Shown here: in pieces, positions 43,205 through 52,213 of the stretch | How the letters are laid out: every line of letters starts with the position of its first letter | How positions within the stretch are numbered: position 1 is the first letter of the stretch | Origin: Parvularcula oceani | GTDB lineage: Bacteria; Pseudomonadota; Alphaproteobacteria; Caulobacterales; Parvularculaceae | Direction of reading: 5' to 3' | NCBI RefSeq assembly: GCF_000733125.1 | Contig: NZ_JPHU01000004.1 | Span: 124,001-188,000 of the forward strand | Length of the DNA: 64,000 nucleotides | The notes under the pieces: generated by a model | Told to the model about the DNA's origin: nothing | Databases searched by the model: none | Seen by the model: the letters and a program-made list of their open reading frames with translations, nothing else | Made by a program: the position numbers and the translations under genes

Positions 43205-44401
43205 TCAGGGGCCGCGAACCGTCCCGTCGGGGTTCAGCGACAAAGGGCGCCCTTCGCGGGCGGACGCATAGATCGCCTCGATCAGCCGCATGTCGCGCAG
43301 GCCCATCTCCGCAGGGGTGAGGAGTTCAGTGCCGTCGAGGATCGCCGCAGCGAAGTGGTCGAACTGGCGTGGAAACTGGATCGCGCCGTCACCGGCATCG
43401 ATGGCTTCCGTCTTCCCGCCCTTGCGCAGCGTCAGCGTATTGCCGCGATAGGAGGTGGCGGGCTGCATGAAGAAGCTTCCTTCCGTCCCGAATGCGGCCG
43501 CCGTGTTCACGCCCGCCGCCGAATAGGACGTCGTGAGAGTGCAGAGCACCCCGCCCGGGAAACGCAGCTGGATCGCGGTCTGGTCCTCGACCTCGGAGAA
43601 GCGCGGATCCTCCCTGTGTGTCGAGATGCGCGCGAAGACCTCTTCGGGCGCATGGCCCGTCAGATAGCAGGCGGCGTTGAGGCCGTAGATGCCGAGATCG
43701 GGAAGCGCGCCGCCGCCGGCGAGACCGAGATCGGCACGCCAGACATCGCGGCTGTCGGACAGGTCCAGAATGCGGTGATGATCGGAGACGATCGTCCGCA
43801 ACTCGCCCAGCGCCCCCTCGCGGATCAGGGCGATCGCACGCTGGTTATGAGGTTCGAAATGGGCGCGATAGGCGATCATCAGCGCCTTGCCCGCCTCGTC
43901 GCGCGCCGAGATCATGCGCAGGCACTCCTCGGCCGTGTTCGCCATCGGCTTCTCGCAAAGGACATGCTTGCCCGCGGCGAAGGCGCGCACGGTCCAGTCC
44001 GCATGCAGACCGTTCGGCAGGACGTTGTAGACGGCATCGACGCGCTCGTCCTCCGCGATGGCGTCGAACCCGTCATAGTCGTAGACCGCATTGTCCGGCA
44101 GGCCGTAGGCCGCCGCGACCTGCAACGCCTTCTCGCGGTTCCCCGAGACGAGGGCGGCGAGCGCGCAGCGTTCCGAATGCATGAGTTCCGGCAGCACGGT
44201 GCGCAACGTGAAGTCGCCGAGCCCCATCAAGGCGATGCCGATCCTGCCCGTTCCGCCCTCAGGCGCCGGCCCGACCCCAAGCGCTGGAACGCTTCTGGCG
44301 GAGGGCAGGCGCGAAGCGTCGAAGGATGTCGGGAACGGCCGGCCGACCGCATGGTCGCGAAGAGCGCCCGGACCCGGCTTCCGCTCCTGCTCCTGTGTCA
44401 T
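43205..44401 (-). CDS. Gfo/Idh/MocA family oxidoreductase
   Basis: NAD(P)-dependent sugar or polyol oxidoreductase of 398 aa. The Rossmann domain starts after an N-terminal extension of about 50 residues (IGIALMGLGDFTLRTVLPEL). The catalytic-site motif HVLCEKPMAN and the C-terminal domain with DLGIYGLNAACYLTG follow. It resembles glucose-fructose oxidoreductase relatives, but the N-terminus carries no export signal that I can see. I start at the ATG at 44401; the longer frame to 44440 adds a basic leader. It is the last gene of a minus-strand series with an SDR, zinc ADH and SRPBCC protein. Confidence 0.88.
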   Translation of the reverse strand: MTQEQERKPGPGALRDHAVGRPFPTSFDASRLPSARSVPALGVGPAPEGGTGRIGIALMGLGDFTLRTVLPELMHSERCALAALVSGNREKALQVAAAYGLPDNAVYDYDGFDAIAEDERVDAVYNVLPNGLHADWTVRAFAAGKHVLCEKPMANTAEECLRMISARDEAGKALMIAYRAHFEPHNQRAIALIREGALGELRTIVSDHHRILDLSDSRDVWRADLGLAGGGALPDLGIYGLNAACYLTGHAPEEVFARISTHREDPRFSEVEDQTAIQLRFPGGVLCTLTTSYSAAGVNTAAAFGTEGSFFMQPATSYRGNTLTLRKGGKTEAIDAGDGAIQFPRQFDHFAAAILDGTELLTPAEMGLRDMRLIEAIYASAREGRPLSLNPDGTVRGP

Positions 44402-44504
44402 CGCTCCGGCCCCTTTTCCTTTTCGTGCCAGCCGCCGCAAGACGGCATGCGGGGCCGGCCATGATCGGGACCCCGCATTCCTGTCGCTCGCGGCTTTTAA
44501 GGCT

Positions 44505-45281
44505 TCAGTCCTTCGGCTTCGCCATGTGGCGATGCATCTCGGCGAGCATCGTCTCGGGAAGGACGCCCGCGAAGGCCACCTGCACCTTGTTCATGAACCC
44601 GCTGACGATGCCGGGCTCGCCCTTCATCATGGCCTTGTAGCCGTCTTTCGCCACCTTGGCCGGATCGGACTTGGAGTCGCTCTCGCCGACAGGCGTGTTT
44701 TCGAGGTCGGCCCGCTCCATGAACTCGGTATCCACCGGCCCCGGCATGAGGCAGGTTACGGTCACGTCCGTGTCCTTCAACTCGTTGCGGATCGCATAGG
44801 AGAAGCTTTCGGCGAACGCCTTGGTCGCGTTGTAGACGGCCTGATAGGCGCCAGGCAGGAAGCTCGCGATCGAGCCGGTGATCAGGATGCGGCCTTCGTT
44901 CCGCTCCCGCATCCCGCGCCCGACCTTGTGGACCAGCGAAACCATGCCGGTCGTGTTCAGGTCGATCACTTCCTTGATGCGGTCCCATTCCTGATCGAGG
45001 AAGGCCTCGCCCAGCCCCCGGCCCGCATTCGCGCAGAGGACGTCCACCGGCCTGCCCGCGATCTTCTCCCACAGCGCGGTGACGCCATGTTCGGTCGCAA
45101 GGTCCGTCCGCACCGTCTCGACGGCCACGCCGCCGCTGCGCAGCTTTTCGCCGACGCTGTCGATCTCGGCTTCGTTCGCGGCGAGGATCAGGTCATAGCC
45201 GTCCTGCGCCAGGAGCTTTGCGAGTTCGTAGCCGATGCCGCTCGAGGCGCCGGTCACGACTGCCAATTTGCCGTTCGTCAT
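44505..45281 (-). CDS. Short-chain dehydrogenase/reductase
   Basis: SDR of 258 aa with cofactor loop TGASSGIG, structural NAG (CANAGRGLG), catalytic Ser in ITGSIASFLPG and Tyr-x3-Lys in YNATKAF, all intact. The acidic loop after strand 2 is weak, so NADP preference is possible. It is 13 bp downstream of the zinc alcohol dehydrogenase gene and likely co-transcribed. The substrate is not predictable. Confidence 0.9.
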   Translation of the reverse strand: MTNGKLAVVTGASSGIGYELAKLLAQDGYDLILAANEAEIDSVGEKLRSGGVAVETVRTDLATEHGVTALWEKIAGRPVDVLCANAGRGLGEAFLDQEWDRIKEVIDLNTTGMVSLVHKVGRGMRERNEGRILITGSIASFLPGAYQAVYNATKAFAESFSYAIRNELKDTDVTVTCLMPGPVDTEFMERADLENTPVGESDSKSDPAKVAKDGYKAMMKGEPGIVSGFMNKVQVAFAGVLPETMLAEMHRHMAKPKD

Positions 45282-45294
45282 ATCGGACCTCCGT

Positions 45295-46470
45295 TCACTG
45301 ACCGGGACGAAGGACGACCTTCGTCCATTCGTTCTGCTTCTCGGAGAAGTTCTTGTACCCCGTGGGCGCCTCCTCGAGCGGCAGGTGGTGGCTGATCAGG
45401 AAGGTCGTATCGATCTCTCCCTTCTCGATCCGGTCCATCAGGTCCTTGATGTAACGCTGCACATGGGTCTGGCCGGTGCGAAGCTGCAGGCCCTTCTCCA
45501 TCAGGGCGCCGAGCGGGAACTTGTCGACGAGGCCGCCATAGACGCCCGGCATCGAGACCCGCCCGCCCTTGCGGCAGGCCAGGATCGCCTGGCGCAGCGC
45601 ATCGGGACGATCCGCGCCGATGCCGACTTTCTGCTTGGCGCTGTCGAAGACGTTCTGCACGCCGAAGCCGTGGCTTTCCATGCCGACCGCGTCGATGACC
45701 GCATCGGGGCCGATGCCGCCGGTCATCTCCATCAGCGCCTCGCGCACATCGGTCTTCTGGAAGTCGATGGTCTCAGCACCGAGCTTCTTCGCAAGCTCCA
45801 GGCGGTGCGGATAATGATCGATCGCGATCACCTTGTGCGCCCCCATCAGGAGCGCGCTCTGCACCGCGAACAGGCCGACGGGTCCGCAGCCCCAGACCGC
45901 GACGGTGTCCTCGGGCTCGATATCGGCATTGTCCGCCGCCATCCAGCCGGTCGGCAGGATGTCGGTCAGGAACAGGACCTTGTCGTCCTCGAGGTGGTCG
46001 GGAACCACGAGAGGCCCGACATCCGAGAAGGGCACGCGGACATATTCCGCCTGCCCGCCCGCATAGCCGCCGGTCAGGTGGCTGTAGCCGAACAGCCCGC
46101 TCATCGCGTGGCCGTAGAGCGCCTCCGAGGCGTCCTGCTTGGCGACCGGATTGGAGTTGTCGCAGGCGGAATATTGCTGCTTCTCGCAGAAGAAGCAGGA
46201 GCCGCAGGAAATGGTGAAGGGGATGACGACCCGCTGGCCCTTCTTCAGCGTGCTCTTGGAACCGGTCTCGACGACTTCGCCCATGAATTCATGGCCGAGG
46301 ACGTCGCCCGACTGCATGCCGGGAATGACGCCGTCATAAAGGTGAAGGTCAGAGCCGCAGATCGCGGTCGAGGTGACCTTGATGACCGCGTCGCGGGGAT
46401 TGACGATTTCGGGATCGGGAACGCTGTCGACGCGGACGTCGTGCGTGCCATGCCAGGTGAGTGCGCGCAT
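45295..46470 (-). CDS. Zinc-dependent alcohol dehydrogenase, formaldehyde-dehydrogenase-like
   Basis: Medium-chain dehydrogenase of 391 aa. Catalytic zinc ligands appear in [13 protein letters not shown] and GHEFMGEV, and the four-Cys structural zinc site in [15 protein letters not shown]. The NAD fold is [14 protein letters not shown] followed by [16 protein letters not shown]. It belongs to the glutathione-independent formaldehyde dehydrogenase-like branch of zinc ADHs, often clustered with SDR and SRPBCC genes in stress-related loci, as here (9 bp behind the SRPBCC gene). Confidence 0.92.
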   Translation of the reverse strand: MRALTWHGTHDVRVDSVPDPEIVNPRDAVIKVTSTAICGSDLHLYDGVIPGMQSGDVLGHEFMGEVVETGSKSTLKKGQRVVIPFTISCGSCFFCEKQQYSACDNSNPVAKQDASEALYGHAMSGLFGYSHLTGGYAGGQAEYVRVPFSDVGPLVVPDHLEDDKVLFLTDILPTGWMAADNADIEPEDTVAVWGCGPVGLFAVQSALLMGAHKVIAIDHYPHRLELAKKLGAETIDFQKTDVREALMEMTGGIGPDAVIDAVGMESHGFGVQNVFDSAKQKVGIGADRPDALRQAILACRKGGRVSMPGVYGGLVDKFPLGALMEKGLQLRTGQTHVQRYIKDLMDRIEKGEIDTTFLISHHLPLEEAPTGYKNFSEKQNEWTKVVLRPGQ

Positions 46471-46479
46471 GGGTAAACC

Positions 46480-47214
46480 TCAGGAAGCTTTGCGGTTGCG
46501 GGACGTGGCGACCTCTCCGGTCTCCATCAGCATCTTGAAGCGCTTCAGATCGCGCCTCGCCTGGATCTCCGGCTCGCGCTGGAAGAGCTTGGCGGCGAGC
46601 CGCCCCATCTCTCCGAGCGGCGGGTCGTAGGCGATGACCAGGTCCACATAGGTGCCGCGGCCGCCCGGAGCGTCGCGGAAGGTCACGTGCCCGTGGGTCT
46701 GGATGTCGGAGTCCGGGGTCGAGCGCCAGCCGATGCGCTCGTCCTTCACGTCGTCCACCGTCTCCGTGACCACGTTCACCGTGCGCCCGGCCGGCGCGTC
46801 GATGACCCAGTTGTTGATCTTGGCGCCCTTGGGCTCGATCCGCTCGACGTTCTCCATGACCTGCGGAAGGTTGGAGAAATCCCGCCAGAAGGCATAGAGT
46901 TCGGCACGGGGCTTGTTGATCGTCACGCTCCGTCCGACGAGGTCGAAATCCCCGCCCTGTCGCCGCGCGGCGGTCATCGGGGCATCGTCGTCGGGATGGC
47001 CCGTGCGACGCTCGCGCAGTGCCTTCGCGCCGAAGATCGTGCCCACGGCGCCCCCAAGAACGAGGGCCGCCGCGATCTGGAGGTCGCGCGACGAGCCGTG
47101 CGAGCCGTCATCATGGCTTCGTGAAGGGACACCCCCGCCTCTTGCGGGCATCGCAGATCTGCCGGGACGGCCATAGGTGCCGGCGGGGTCTATAGGGCGC
47201 TCTCTCTCGTCCAT
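46480..47214 (-). CDS. SRPBCC (START/cyclase-dehydrase) domain protein with membrane segment
   Basis: Protein of 244 aa with a polar N-terminus and one hydrophobic segment (about 47-62, QIAAALVLGGAVGTIFGA). A SRPBCC ligand-binding domain follows (about 88-225; VGRSVTINKPRAELYAFWRD, LPQVMENVERIEPKG, IGWRSTPDSDIQTHGHVTF and GRGTYVDLVIAYDPP). This matches COG5637-type 'cyclase/dehydrase' proteins. The start at 47214 has an AGAGG ribosome binding site. It heads the four-gene cluster with the alcohol dehydrogenase. The bound ligand is unknown. Confidence 0.85.
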   Translation of the reverse strand: MDERERPIDPAGTYGRPGRSAMPARGGGVPSRSHDDGSHGSSRDLQIAAALVLGGAVGTIFGAKALRERRTGHPDDDAPMTAARRQGGDFDLVGRSVTINKPRAELYAFWRDFSNLPQVMENVERIEPKGAKINNWVIDAPAGRTVNVVTETVDDVKDERIGWRSTPDSDIQTHGHVTFRDAPGGRGTYVDLVIAYDPPLGEMGRLAAKLFQREPEIQARRDLKRFKMLMETGEVATSRNRKAS

Positions 47215-47439
47215 CGCGGACCTCTCGTGTGCTGATCTTCCGTCCTCCTCCAACAAATTCTCCGGCCGGACGTTCCGGCATGAGCGGACGGTCATGTCCG
47301 CGCGATGTCGCAGCCTGCCTCGTGCAGCGGCTCCGAGCGCGCTAGAAGGCCTTCAGGCCGCGGGATCGGAGGACAGCGTGAGCAGGGGCAGGGCAGCACG
47401 CGCCGCAAGAGCGGCCCGGCACGAGCGGACGGTTTGAGA

Positions 47440-50211
47440 GTGCCTCTGCGCAAGGCAGCCGCAGCGGCGCTCCTGTCGCTGGCACTCGTCCTCATGGCGC
47501 TCCTGCTCGCTGTCGCCTTCTGGCGGGAACGGGCGGCGGAGGCCGTTCTGGAACGCCTACTTCCCGCTGCCGGCCTCGACCGGCCGCAAGTCGAGGTCGA
47601 AGAGCTCACGCTGGGCGGGGCCGAGCTGTCGCTGTCTGCCGGGGACGGCGCGCTGAGCGGCGTGCTCACGGTGGATTACGACTGGCGGCGCCTGCTGCGC
47701 GACCGCGTCGCGGAGAAGGTGGTGCTGCGCGAACTCGAAGCGCAGGTCAGGGTCGGCTCCGATGGGCGGATCGCGATCGCCGGCCTCGATCTGCCGACCC
47801 GCGGCGGCGGGGCGGGCGCCCTGCCCTTCGACGCCTTGCGGATCGAAAATGCCTCCGCCGAAATCGCACTGCCCGAGGGACAGGCGCGCGGAACCCTGTC
47901 GGGCCGTCTCGCGCCTTCGGGGGAAGGCGCATTCCGGTTCTCTCTGCGGACCGATCGCGCCGGCGCGGCGGGCCTAAGCCTCGAAGGGGCCGGAGCCGAC
48001 GGACGCCTCACCCTGGCAGAAGACGGCAGCGCCGCCCTCGCCGCAGGGATGCGCGGCAGCGGCACGTTCGAGGGAGTCCGGGTCGAGGATGCCGACCTCG
48101 CTCTGACGGCGCTCACGCCGGCCTGGCGCCCCCTCCTCGGCGGCGGCTCGACGACAGCGCCGGTCGAAGCGGCCCTTAACCTGCGCTCCGCCAGGATCGA
48201 AGCGCCGGAAAACAGCCTCCCGGCACAGCTCTTCGGCGGCGATGGCCCGCGCCCCTTCAACCTGTCCGGCGAGGCCGCAGTGACGCTTGCAGAGGGGCAG
48301 GCGATGATCGGGCCCGGAAGCCGCCTCTCGGCGCGGACGCCGGATGGCGCCGAAATCACGGTGCTGGCGCCAGAAGGCCGTCCGCTCCTGCGGCTCGAGG
48401 CGAATGCCGTCAGCGCAGATGCCCGGATCTTGGCGGATACCCCGCTGGCCGAAGGCGAGGCGCTCGTTGCCGCCACGAGGAAGAACGGCTCTCCTTGGCA
48501 ATTGCGCGGCTCGGCGCGGCTCGACAGGGCGAATCTCTTCGGCAGCGCCTTTTCGGACCTTGAGGCGGAGGCGGCAGGACGCTTCGGCGAGAGCGGCCTC
48601 GCCGCGACGCTCGATCTCGATGGCAGGCTGCGGACCGCCGATCTCGGCGGCCTGACGGTGACCCGCGCCGACATCGAAGCCCCGCTGGTCCTCCGCCAAT
48701 CGGCCGATGCCGGGCTGACCGTTTCCGTGCAGGAGGGCGAGTGCGTCACGGCCCCGTCAGCTCATTTGGCCCTACCCGGCGGCGCGGTGACCGCCAGTGC
48801 CGAGGCGGTCCGGCTCTGTGCGGGCGACGGGCCGCTCTTCACCGCTGGGGCCGAGCCTGCGCTGGCGCTGCAAGCCGGGGCGGGACGCCTCGCAATCGAG
48901 GCGGGGGAGACAGAGATTCCTCTGATGACGCCGCGCCTCGACGTCTCCTTGGGCGGCAGCGGGCCCGAGCGGGCCGTCCGCATCGCCCTCCGGGACGGCA
49001 CGGCAGTCCTGCCAGCCGCGCTCGAGGCGCAGGATCTGCGAGGCCGGATCGTCCTGCCGCTCTCCCAGCCGGAGGTGACGGCCCGCATCGCCCTCGAACG
49101 GGCCGTGCTGCGGCAGCGCGGCGAAGCCCCCTTCCTCGGCACCTTCGTCCTGCAGGGGAATGGCCGGATCGCTGAGGACGTTCTCCGCTTCTCGCTCGCT
49201 GCGTCCCTGCCGGACGGCCTGCCGCTCGGCGAGGGAGAGGGGCGCCATGCCCTCGCCTCCGGCGAAGGCCGGCTGCGCTTCGGCAGCCGCCCGCTCGCCT
49301 TCGCCCCAGGCGCGCTGCAGCCCACCCGCCTGCTCCCGCCGCTCAGCGGTATCGTCAGCGCGGCTGAGGGCACGGTCTCGGCGAATCTGACGGCGCAGTG
49401 GTCGCAGGAGGGTCTCAGCTCCGGCGCGGTCCTGAGCCTCGACGATCTGTCCTTCCGAGGACCCGGCGTCGCCGTCGCGCGAACGGGCGGCGTGAGCGGC
49501 ACCGTCACCCTCTCCTCTCTGGCGCCCGTCGCGACGGAAGGCCTGCAGACGCTCGATATCGGCCTCCTCGATCTGCGGGCGCTGCAACTCGAGGACGGAG
49601 AGGCCACCTTCGCCCTGCCCGGCGACGGAACGGTCCTGCTCGAGCGGGCCGCCTTCCCCTGGCTCGGCGGCACGCTCGGCGCCTATGAGACCCAGATCGA
49701 TTTCGCCGGCGGCGGCGAGGCGGTCCTGCGGGCCGAGGGTGTCGATATCGCGCAGGCGCTGGCGCAGATCGACGTGCCCGGCCTGTCGGGCGAAGGCGAG
49801 GTGGAGGCCGTGCTGCCGCTGACCCTCGACGCCTTCTCGGTCGGCATCGATCAGGGCCGCTTCTCCTCAACCGAAGCGGGCGTGCTGCGCTACAAGGGCC
49901 AGGCCACGGATGCGGTCGCCTCGCGCAGCGAGCAGACCGAACTCGCCTTCGATGCCCTCGAAGAGCTGCATTTCGAGCGTCTCTCCGGCACAGTGGACGG
50001 TCCCTTGAGCGGCGCGTTGAATTTCAGCTTCCGGATCGAGGGGACGAGCGCGGTCGACCTTGGGGGGACGCGCGTGAAGGAGCCGGTCGTGGCGCCGATC
50101 CTCTACAACATCAATATCGAGGCGCCGCTCCTCCAGCTCATCGACCAGGCGCGCCTGTCCACCGATGCGCGCCGGCAGATCGACCGGGCGCTCGAGGACC
50201 GCGACCGTTGA
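47440..50211 (+). CDS. ydbH: YdbH-type intermembrane lipid-transport (AsmA-like) protein
   Basis: Large envelope protein (about 923 aa from this start) with an N-terminal membrane anchor (AAAAALLSLALVLMALLLAVAFW) and a very long beta-rich, Ala/Leu/Gly-rich periplasmic region. Its C-terminus (PLSGALNFSFRIEGTSAVDL and PILYNINIEAPLLQLIDQAR) matches the YdbH dicarboxylate-transport-like domain. YdbH belongs with TamB and YhdP to the bridge-like proteins that move phospholipids to the outer membrane. Assignment is strengthened by ynbE and ydbL directly downstream. The start is uncertain: I use the GTG at 47440 just before the anchor, while the frame is open from an ATG at 47305. Confidence 0.82.
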   Translation: MPLRKAAAAALLSLALVLMALLLAVAFWRERAAEAVLERLLPAAGLDRPQVEVEELTLGGAELSLSAGDGALSGVLTVDYDWRRLLRDRVAEKVVLRELEAQVRVGSDGRIAIAGLDLPTRGGGAGALPFDALRIENASAEIALPEGQARGTLSGRLAPSGEGAFRFSLRTDRAGAAGLSLEGAGADGRLTLAEDGSAALAAGMRGSGTFEGVRVEDADLALTALTPAWRPLLGGGSTTAPVEAALNLRSARIEAPENSLPAQLFGGDGPRPFNLSGEAAVTLAEGQAMIGPGSRLSARTPDGAEITVLAPEGRPLLRLEANAVSADARILADTPLAEGEALVAATRKNGSPWQLRGSARLDRANLFGSAFSDLEAEAAGRFGESGLAATLDLDGRLRTADLGGLTVTRADIEAPLVLRQSADAGLTVSVQEGECVTAPSAHLALPGGAVTASAEAVRLCAGDGPLFTAGAEPALALQAGAGRLAIEAGETEIPLMTPRLDVSLGGSGPERAVRIALRDGTAVLPAALEAQDLRGRIVLPLSQPEVTARIALERAVLRQRGEAPFLGTFVLQGNGRIAEDVLRFSLAASLPDGLPLGEGEGRHALASGEGRLRFGSRPLAFAPGALQPTRLLPPLSGIVSAAEGTVSANLTAQWSQEGLSSGAVLSLDDLSFRGPGVAVARTGGVSGTVTLSSLAPVATEGLQTLDIGLLDLRALQLEDGEATFALPGDGTVLLERAAFPWLGGTLGAYETQIDFAGGGEAVLRAEGVDIAQALAQIDVPGLSGEGEVEAVLPLTLDAFSVGIDQGRFSSTEAGVLRYKGQATDAVASRSEQTELAFDALEELHFERLSGTVDGPLSGALNFSFRIEGTSAVDLGGTRVKEPVVAPILYNINIEAPLLQLIDQARLSTDARRQIDRALEDRDR

Positions 50212-50264
50212 TGCCGCGCCCGGCCATGCTTAGCTTAGACAGGAATAGGGGCGCGAGGAGCGGC

Positions 50265-50450
50265 ATGAAAACAGCGGGATATGCGAGCCTGGGAGTGCTT
50301 CTCGCCCTCCCCGCCTGCGCCACCGTTCAGGTCAGGGCGCCCGAAGAGCCCATCGAGATCAACCTCAACGTCAAGATCGAGCAGGAAGTCCGCGTCCGGC
50401 TCGACCGCGATATCGAGGAACTGATCGACGAGAATCCGGACATCTTCTGA
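50265..50450 (+). CDS. ynbE: YnbE-family lipoprotein
   Basis: Tiny lipoprotein (61 aa) with signal peptide and lipobox (LPAC) followed by EEPIEINLNVKIEQEVRVRL, the conserved YnbE core. YnbE forms a partner for YdbH in the intermembrane lipid bridge. AGGAG precedes the ATG. It lies 53 bp after ydbH and 22 bp before ydbL. Confidence 0.9.
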   Translation: MKTAGYASLGVLLALPACATVQVRAPEEPIEINLNVKIEQEVRVRLDRDIEELIDENPDIF

Positions 50451-50472
50451 TGGCCGGAATGGAGAACGCGAC

Positions 50473-50814
50473 GTGAAACGGATCATTTCGACCCTTGCGG
50501 GCCTCTTCCTCGCGCTGAGCCTCGTTCCCGCCCAGGCGCAGGAAGGCCTCGAACAGGCCAAGGCCGACTGCATCATCGGCGAGCGCATCGACGGCTATCT
50601 GGGCGTCGTGGCGGGCGAGAATGCCGACGCCGCCACGCTGCGCCGCATGCGCGAGGTCAACCAGAAGCGCGCCGCCGCCTATGAGGGCCTCGCCAATCGC
50701 AACGGCGTGACGGTGCAGGCGGCGGCCAAGGCGACGGCGGAGCGTCTGATCAACTCCGCCCCCTCCGGCAATTGCGTCCAGAACGCCGCCGGAGAGTGGA
50801 TCGAGGTTCCCTGA
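50473..50814 (+). CDS. ydbL: YdbL family (DUF1318) periplasmic protein
   Basis: Exported protein (113 aa, signal peptide ending AQA) with the DUF1318 core: IGERIDGYLGVVAGENADAA, then VNQKRAAAYEGLANRNGVTV and AAKATAERLI. YdbL acts with YdbH and YnbE, where it is thought to keep YnbE assembly in check. It begins at a GTG with GGAG eight bases upstream and converges with the next gene with a 3-bp gap. Confidence 0.92.
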   Translation: MKRIISTLAGLFLALSLVPAQAQEGLEQAKADCIIGERIDGYLGVVAGENADAATLRRMREVNQKRAAAYEGLANRNGVTVQAAAKATAERLINSAPSGNCVQNAAGEWIEVP

Positions 50815-50817
50815 GCC

Positions 50818-51597
50818 TCAGGCGATCGGGCCGAGCCCGCCGCCAAGGGGGATCGTGCTGCCGGTCATGTAGTCCGAGGCCGAGGACGCCAGCATGAGCG
50901 TGGTTGCCCAGACATCCTCCGGGCGCCCGAGCCGCCCGAGCGGGACCATGCCGGCCACAGCGTCCTCTCCGGCCATTTCCAGCGTGCCCTTCATCATCTT
51001 GGTCGCGAACGGCCCCGGCGCGACGGCGTTGACCGTGATGTTGCGCGGCGCGAGCTGGACGGCGAGCTGCTGGGTCAGATGGATGAGCCCCGCCTTGGAA
51101 ACGCCGTAGCTATAGGTCTCCATATTGCCCGCGCGCATCCCCTCGACCGAGGCGATGTTGACGATCTTGGCCGGGCGCTCCCTGCTCGCCCCCGCCTTGA
51201 GGAGCGGCAACAGGGCCTGGGTCAGGAAGAACGGGCTCTTCACGTTCAGGTCCATCACCTTGTCCCATCCCGCTTCGGGAAAGTCCTCCAGCGGCGCGCC
51301 CCAGGTCGCGCCGGCATTGTTGACGAGGACCGAGAGCGTGTCCGTCCGCTCGGCGACGAAGCCCTTCAGCGCCTCGATTCCCTCGCGCGTGCCGAGGTCG
51401 GCGGCGATGCCGTGGGCCGTTCCGAGATCGGACAGCTCCTTCGTCGCCGCCTCGACCGCATCGGCCTTGCGGGAGCTGACGATGACCTCCGCCCCGTTCG
51501 CGCAGAGAACCCGCGCCATGTCGAGGCCGATGCCGCGCGTGCCGCCGGTGACGACGCAGACGCGGCCGGTGACGTCGAAGAGATCCGAAGCTTTCAT
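50818..51597 (-). CDS. Short-chain dehydrogenase/reductase (FabG-like)
   Basis: Classical SDR of 259 aa: TGGTRGIG cofactor loop, NNAGATWG, catalytic Ser in NIASVEGM, Tyr-x3-Lys in YGVSKAGL and the terminal SDYMTGSTIPLGGGL. The segment VNAVAPGPFATKMM is standard. It resembles 3-oxoacyl-reductase or gluconate 5-dehydrogenase-like members; the substrate cannot be fixed. The start at 51597 gives the usual 9-12 residues before the cofactor loop region. The open frame runs far upstream without meaning. Confidence 0.9.
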   Translation of the reverse strand: MKASDLFDVTGRVCVVTGGTRGIGLDMARVLCANGAEVIVSSRKADAVEAATKELSDLGTAHGIAADLGTREGIEALKGFVAERTDTLSVLVNNAGATWGAPLEDFPEAGWDKVMDLNVKSPFFLTQALLPLLKAGASRERPAKIVNIASVEGMRAGNMETYSYGVSKAGLIHLTQQLAVQLAPRNITVNAVAPGPFATKMMKGTLEMAGEDAVAGMVPLGRLGRPEDVWATTLMLASSASDYMTGSTIPLGGGLGPIA

Positions 51598-51771
51598 GCT
51601 CAAGGGGCGCTCCTTCTTGTGCTTTGCGAGCAACGCTCGTCGCAGGGACGCAGCGCGCTGGCCAGCATTCCGTGCAGATCGCTCCTTTGCCGCAATCTTG
51701 CCGCTTACACGTCCGACCGGCACGCATCTTGAACATTGCCACCGTGACGAGAACCACAAGGAGTGTCGGCG

Positions 51772-52176
51772 ATGGCCCATCCGATCGATCTTCACGTAGG
51801 CCAGAGGCTGCGTCAGCGGCGCTGCCTGCTCGGCATGACGCAGCAGAAGCTCGCGGACGCAGTCGGAATCAAGTTCCAGCAGATCCAGAAATATGAAAGC
51901 GGCGCCAACCGCGTTTCCGCTTCGCGCCTCTGGGTCCTGGCCGAGGCGCTGCAAGTGCCGGTGAGCCATTTCTTCGAAGGCCTCTCGCGCGAGGACCGGG
52001 CTGAGCTTGAGGAACGCCACGAGCTCTCCGAGGATCGCGAGGAGTATATCGCGCCGGAAGTCTTCTCCTCCAAGGAGACGCTCGACCTCATCCGGGCCTA
52101 TTACAACCTCAAGGAAGCGCCCCGGCGCAGGCTCCTCGACCTCGCCAAGACGCTGGCGAGCAGCGCGGCGGCGTGA
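51772..52176 (+). CDS. XRE-family transcriptional regulator (PraR/SinR-like)
   Basis: Cytoplasmic regulator of 134 aa with an N-terminal Cro/CI-type helix-turn-helix (about 8-65; VGQRLRQRRCLLGMTQQKLA and QIQKYESGANRVSASRLWVL). A helical C-terminus with SKETLDLIRAYYNLKEAPRR is a stretch shared by a widespread alphaproteobacterial family that includes Rhizobium PraR. Members influence biofilm, quorum-sensing or nitrogen genes in rhizobia; targets here are unknown. AGGAG eight bases before the ATG supports the start. Confidence 0.88.
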   Translation: MAHPIDLHVGQRLRQRRCLLGMTQQKLADAVGIKFQQIQKYESGANRVSASRLWVLAEALQVPVSHFFEGLSREDRAELEERHELSEDREEYIAPEVFSSKETLDLIRAYYNLKEAPRRRLLDLAKTLASSAAA

Positions 52177-52213
52177 TCTTGCCGCCGCCCGCCCGGCGGC
52201 GCAGACGGAGCGG

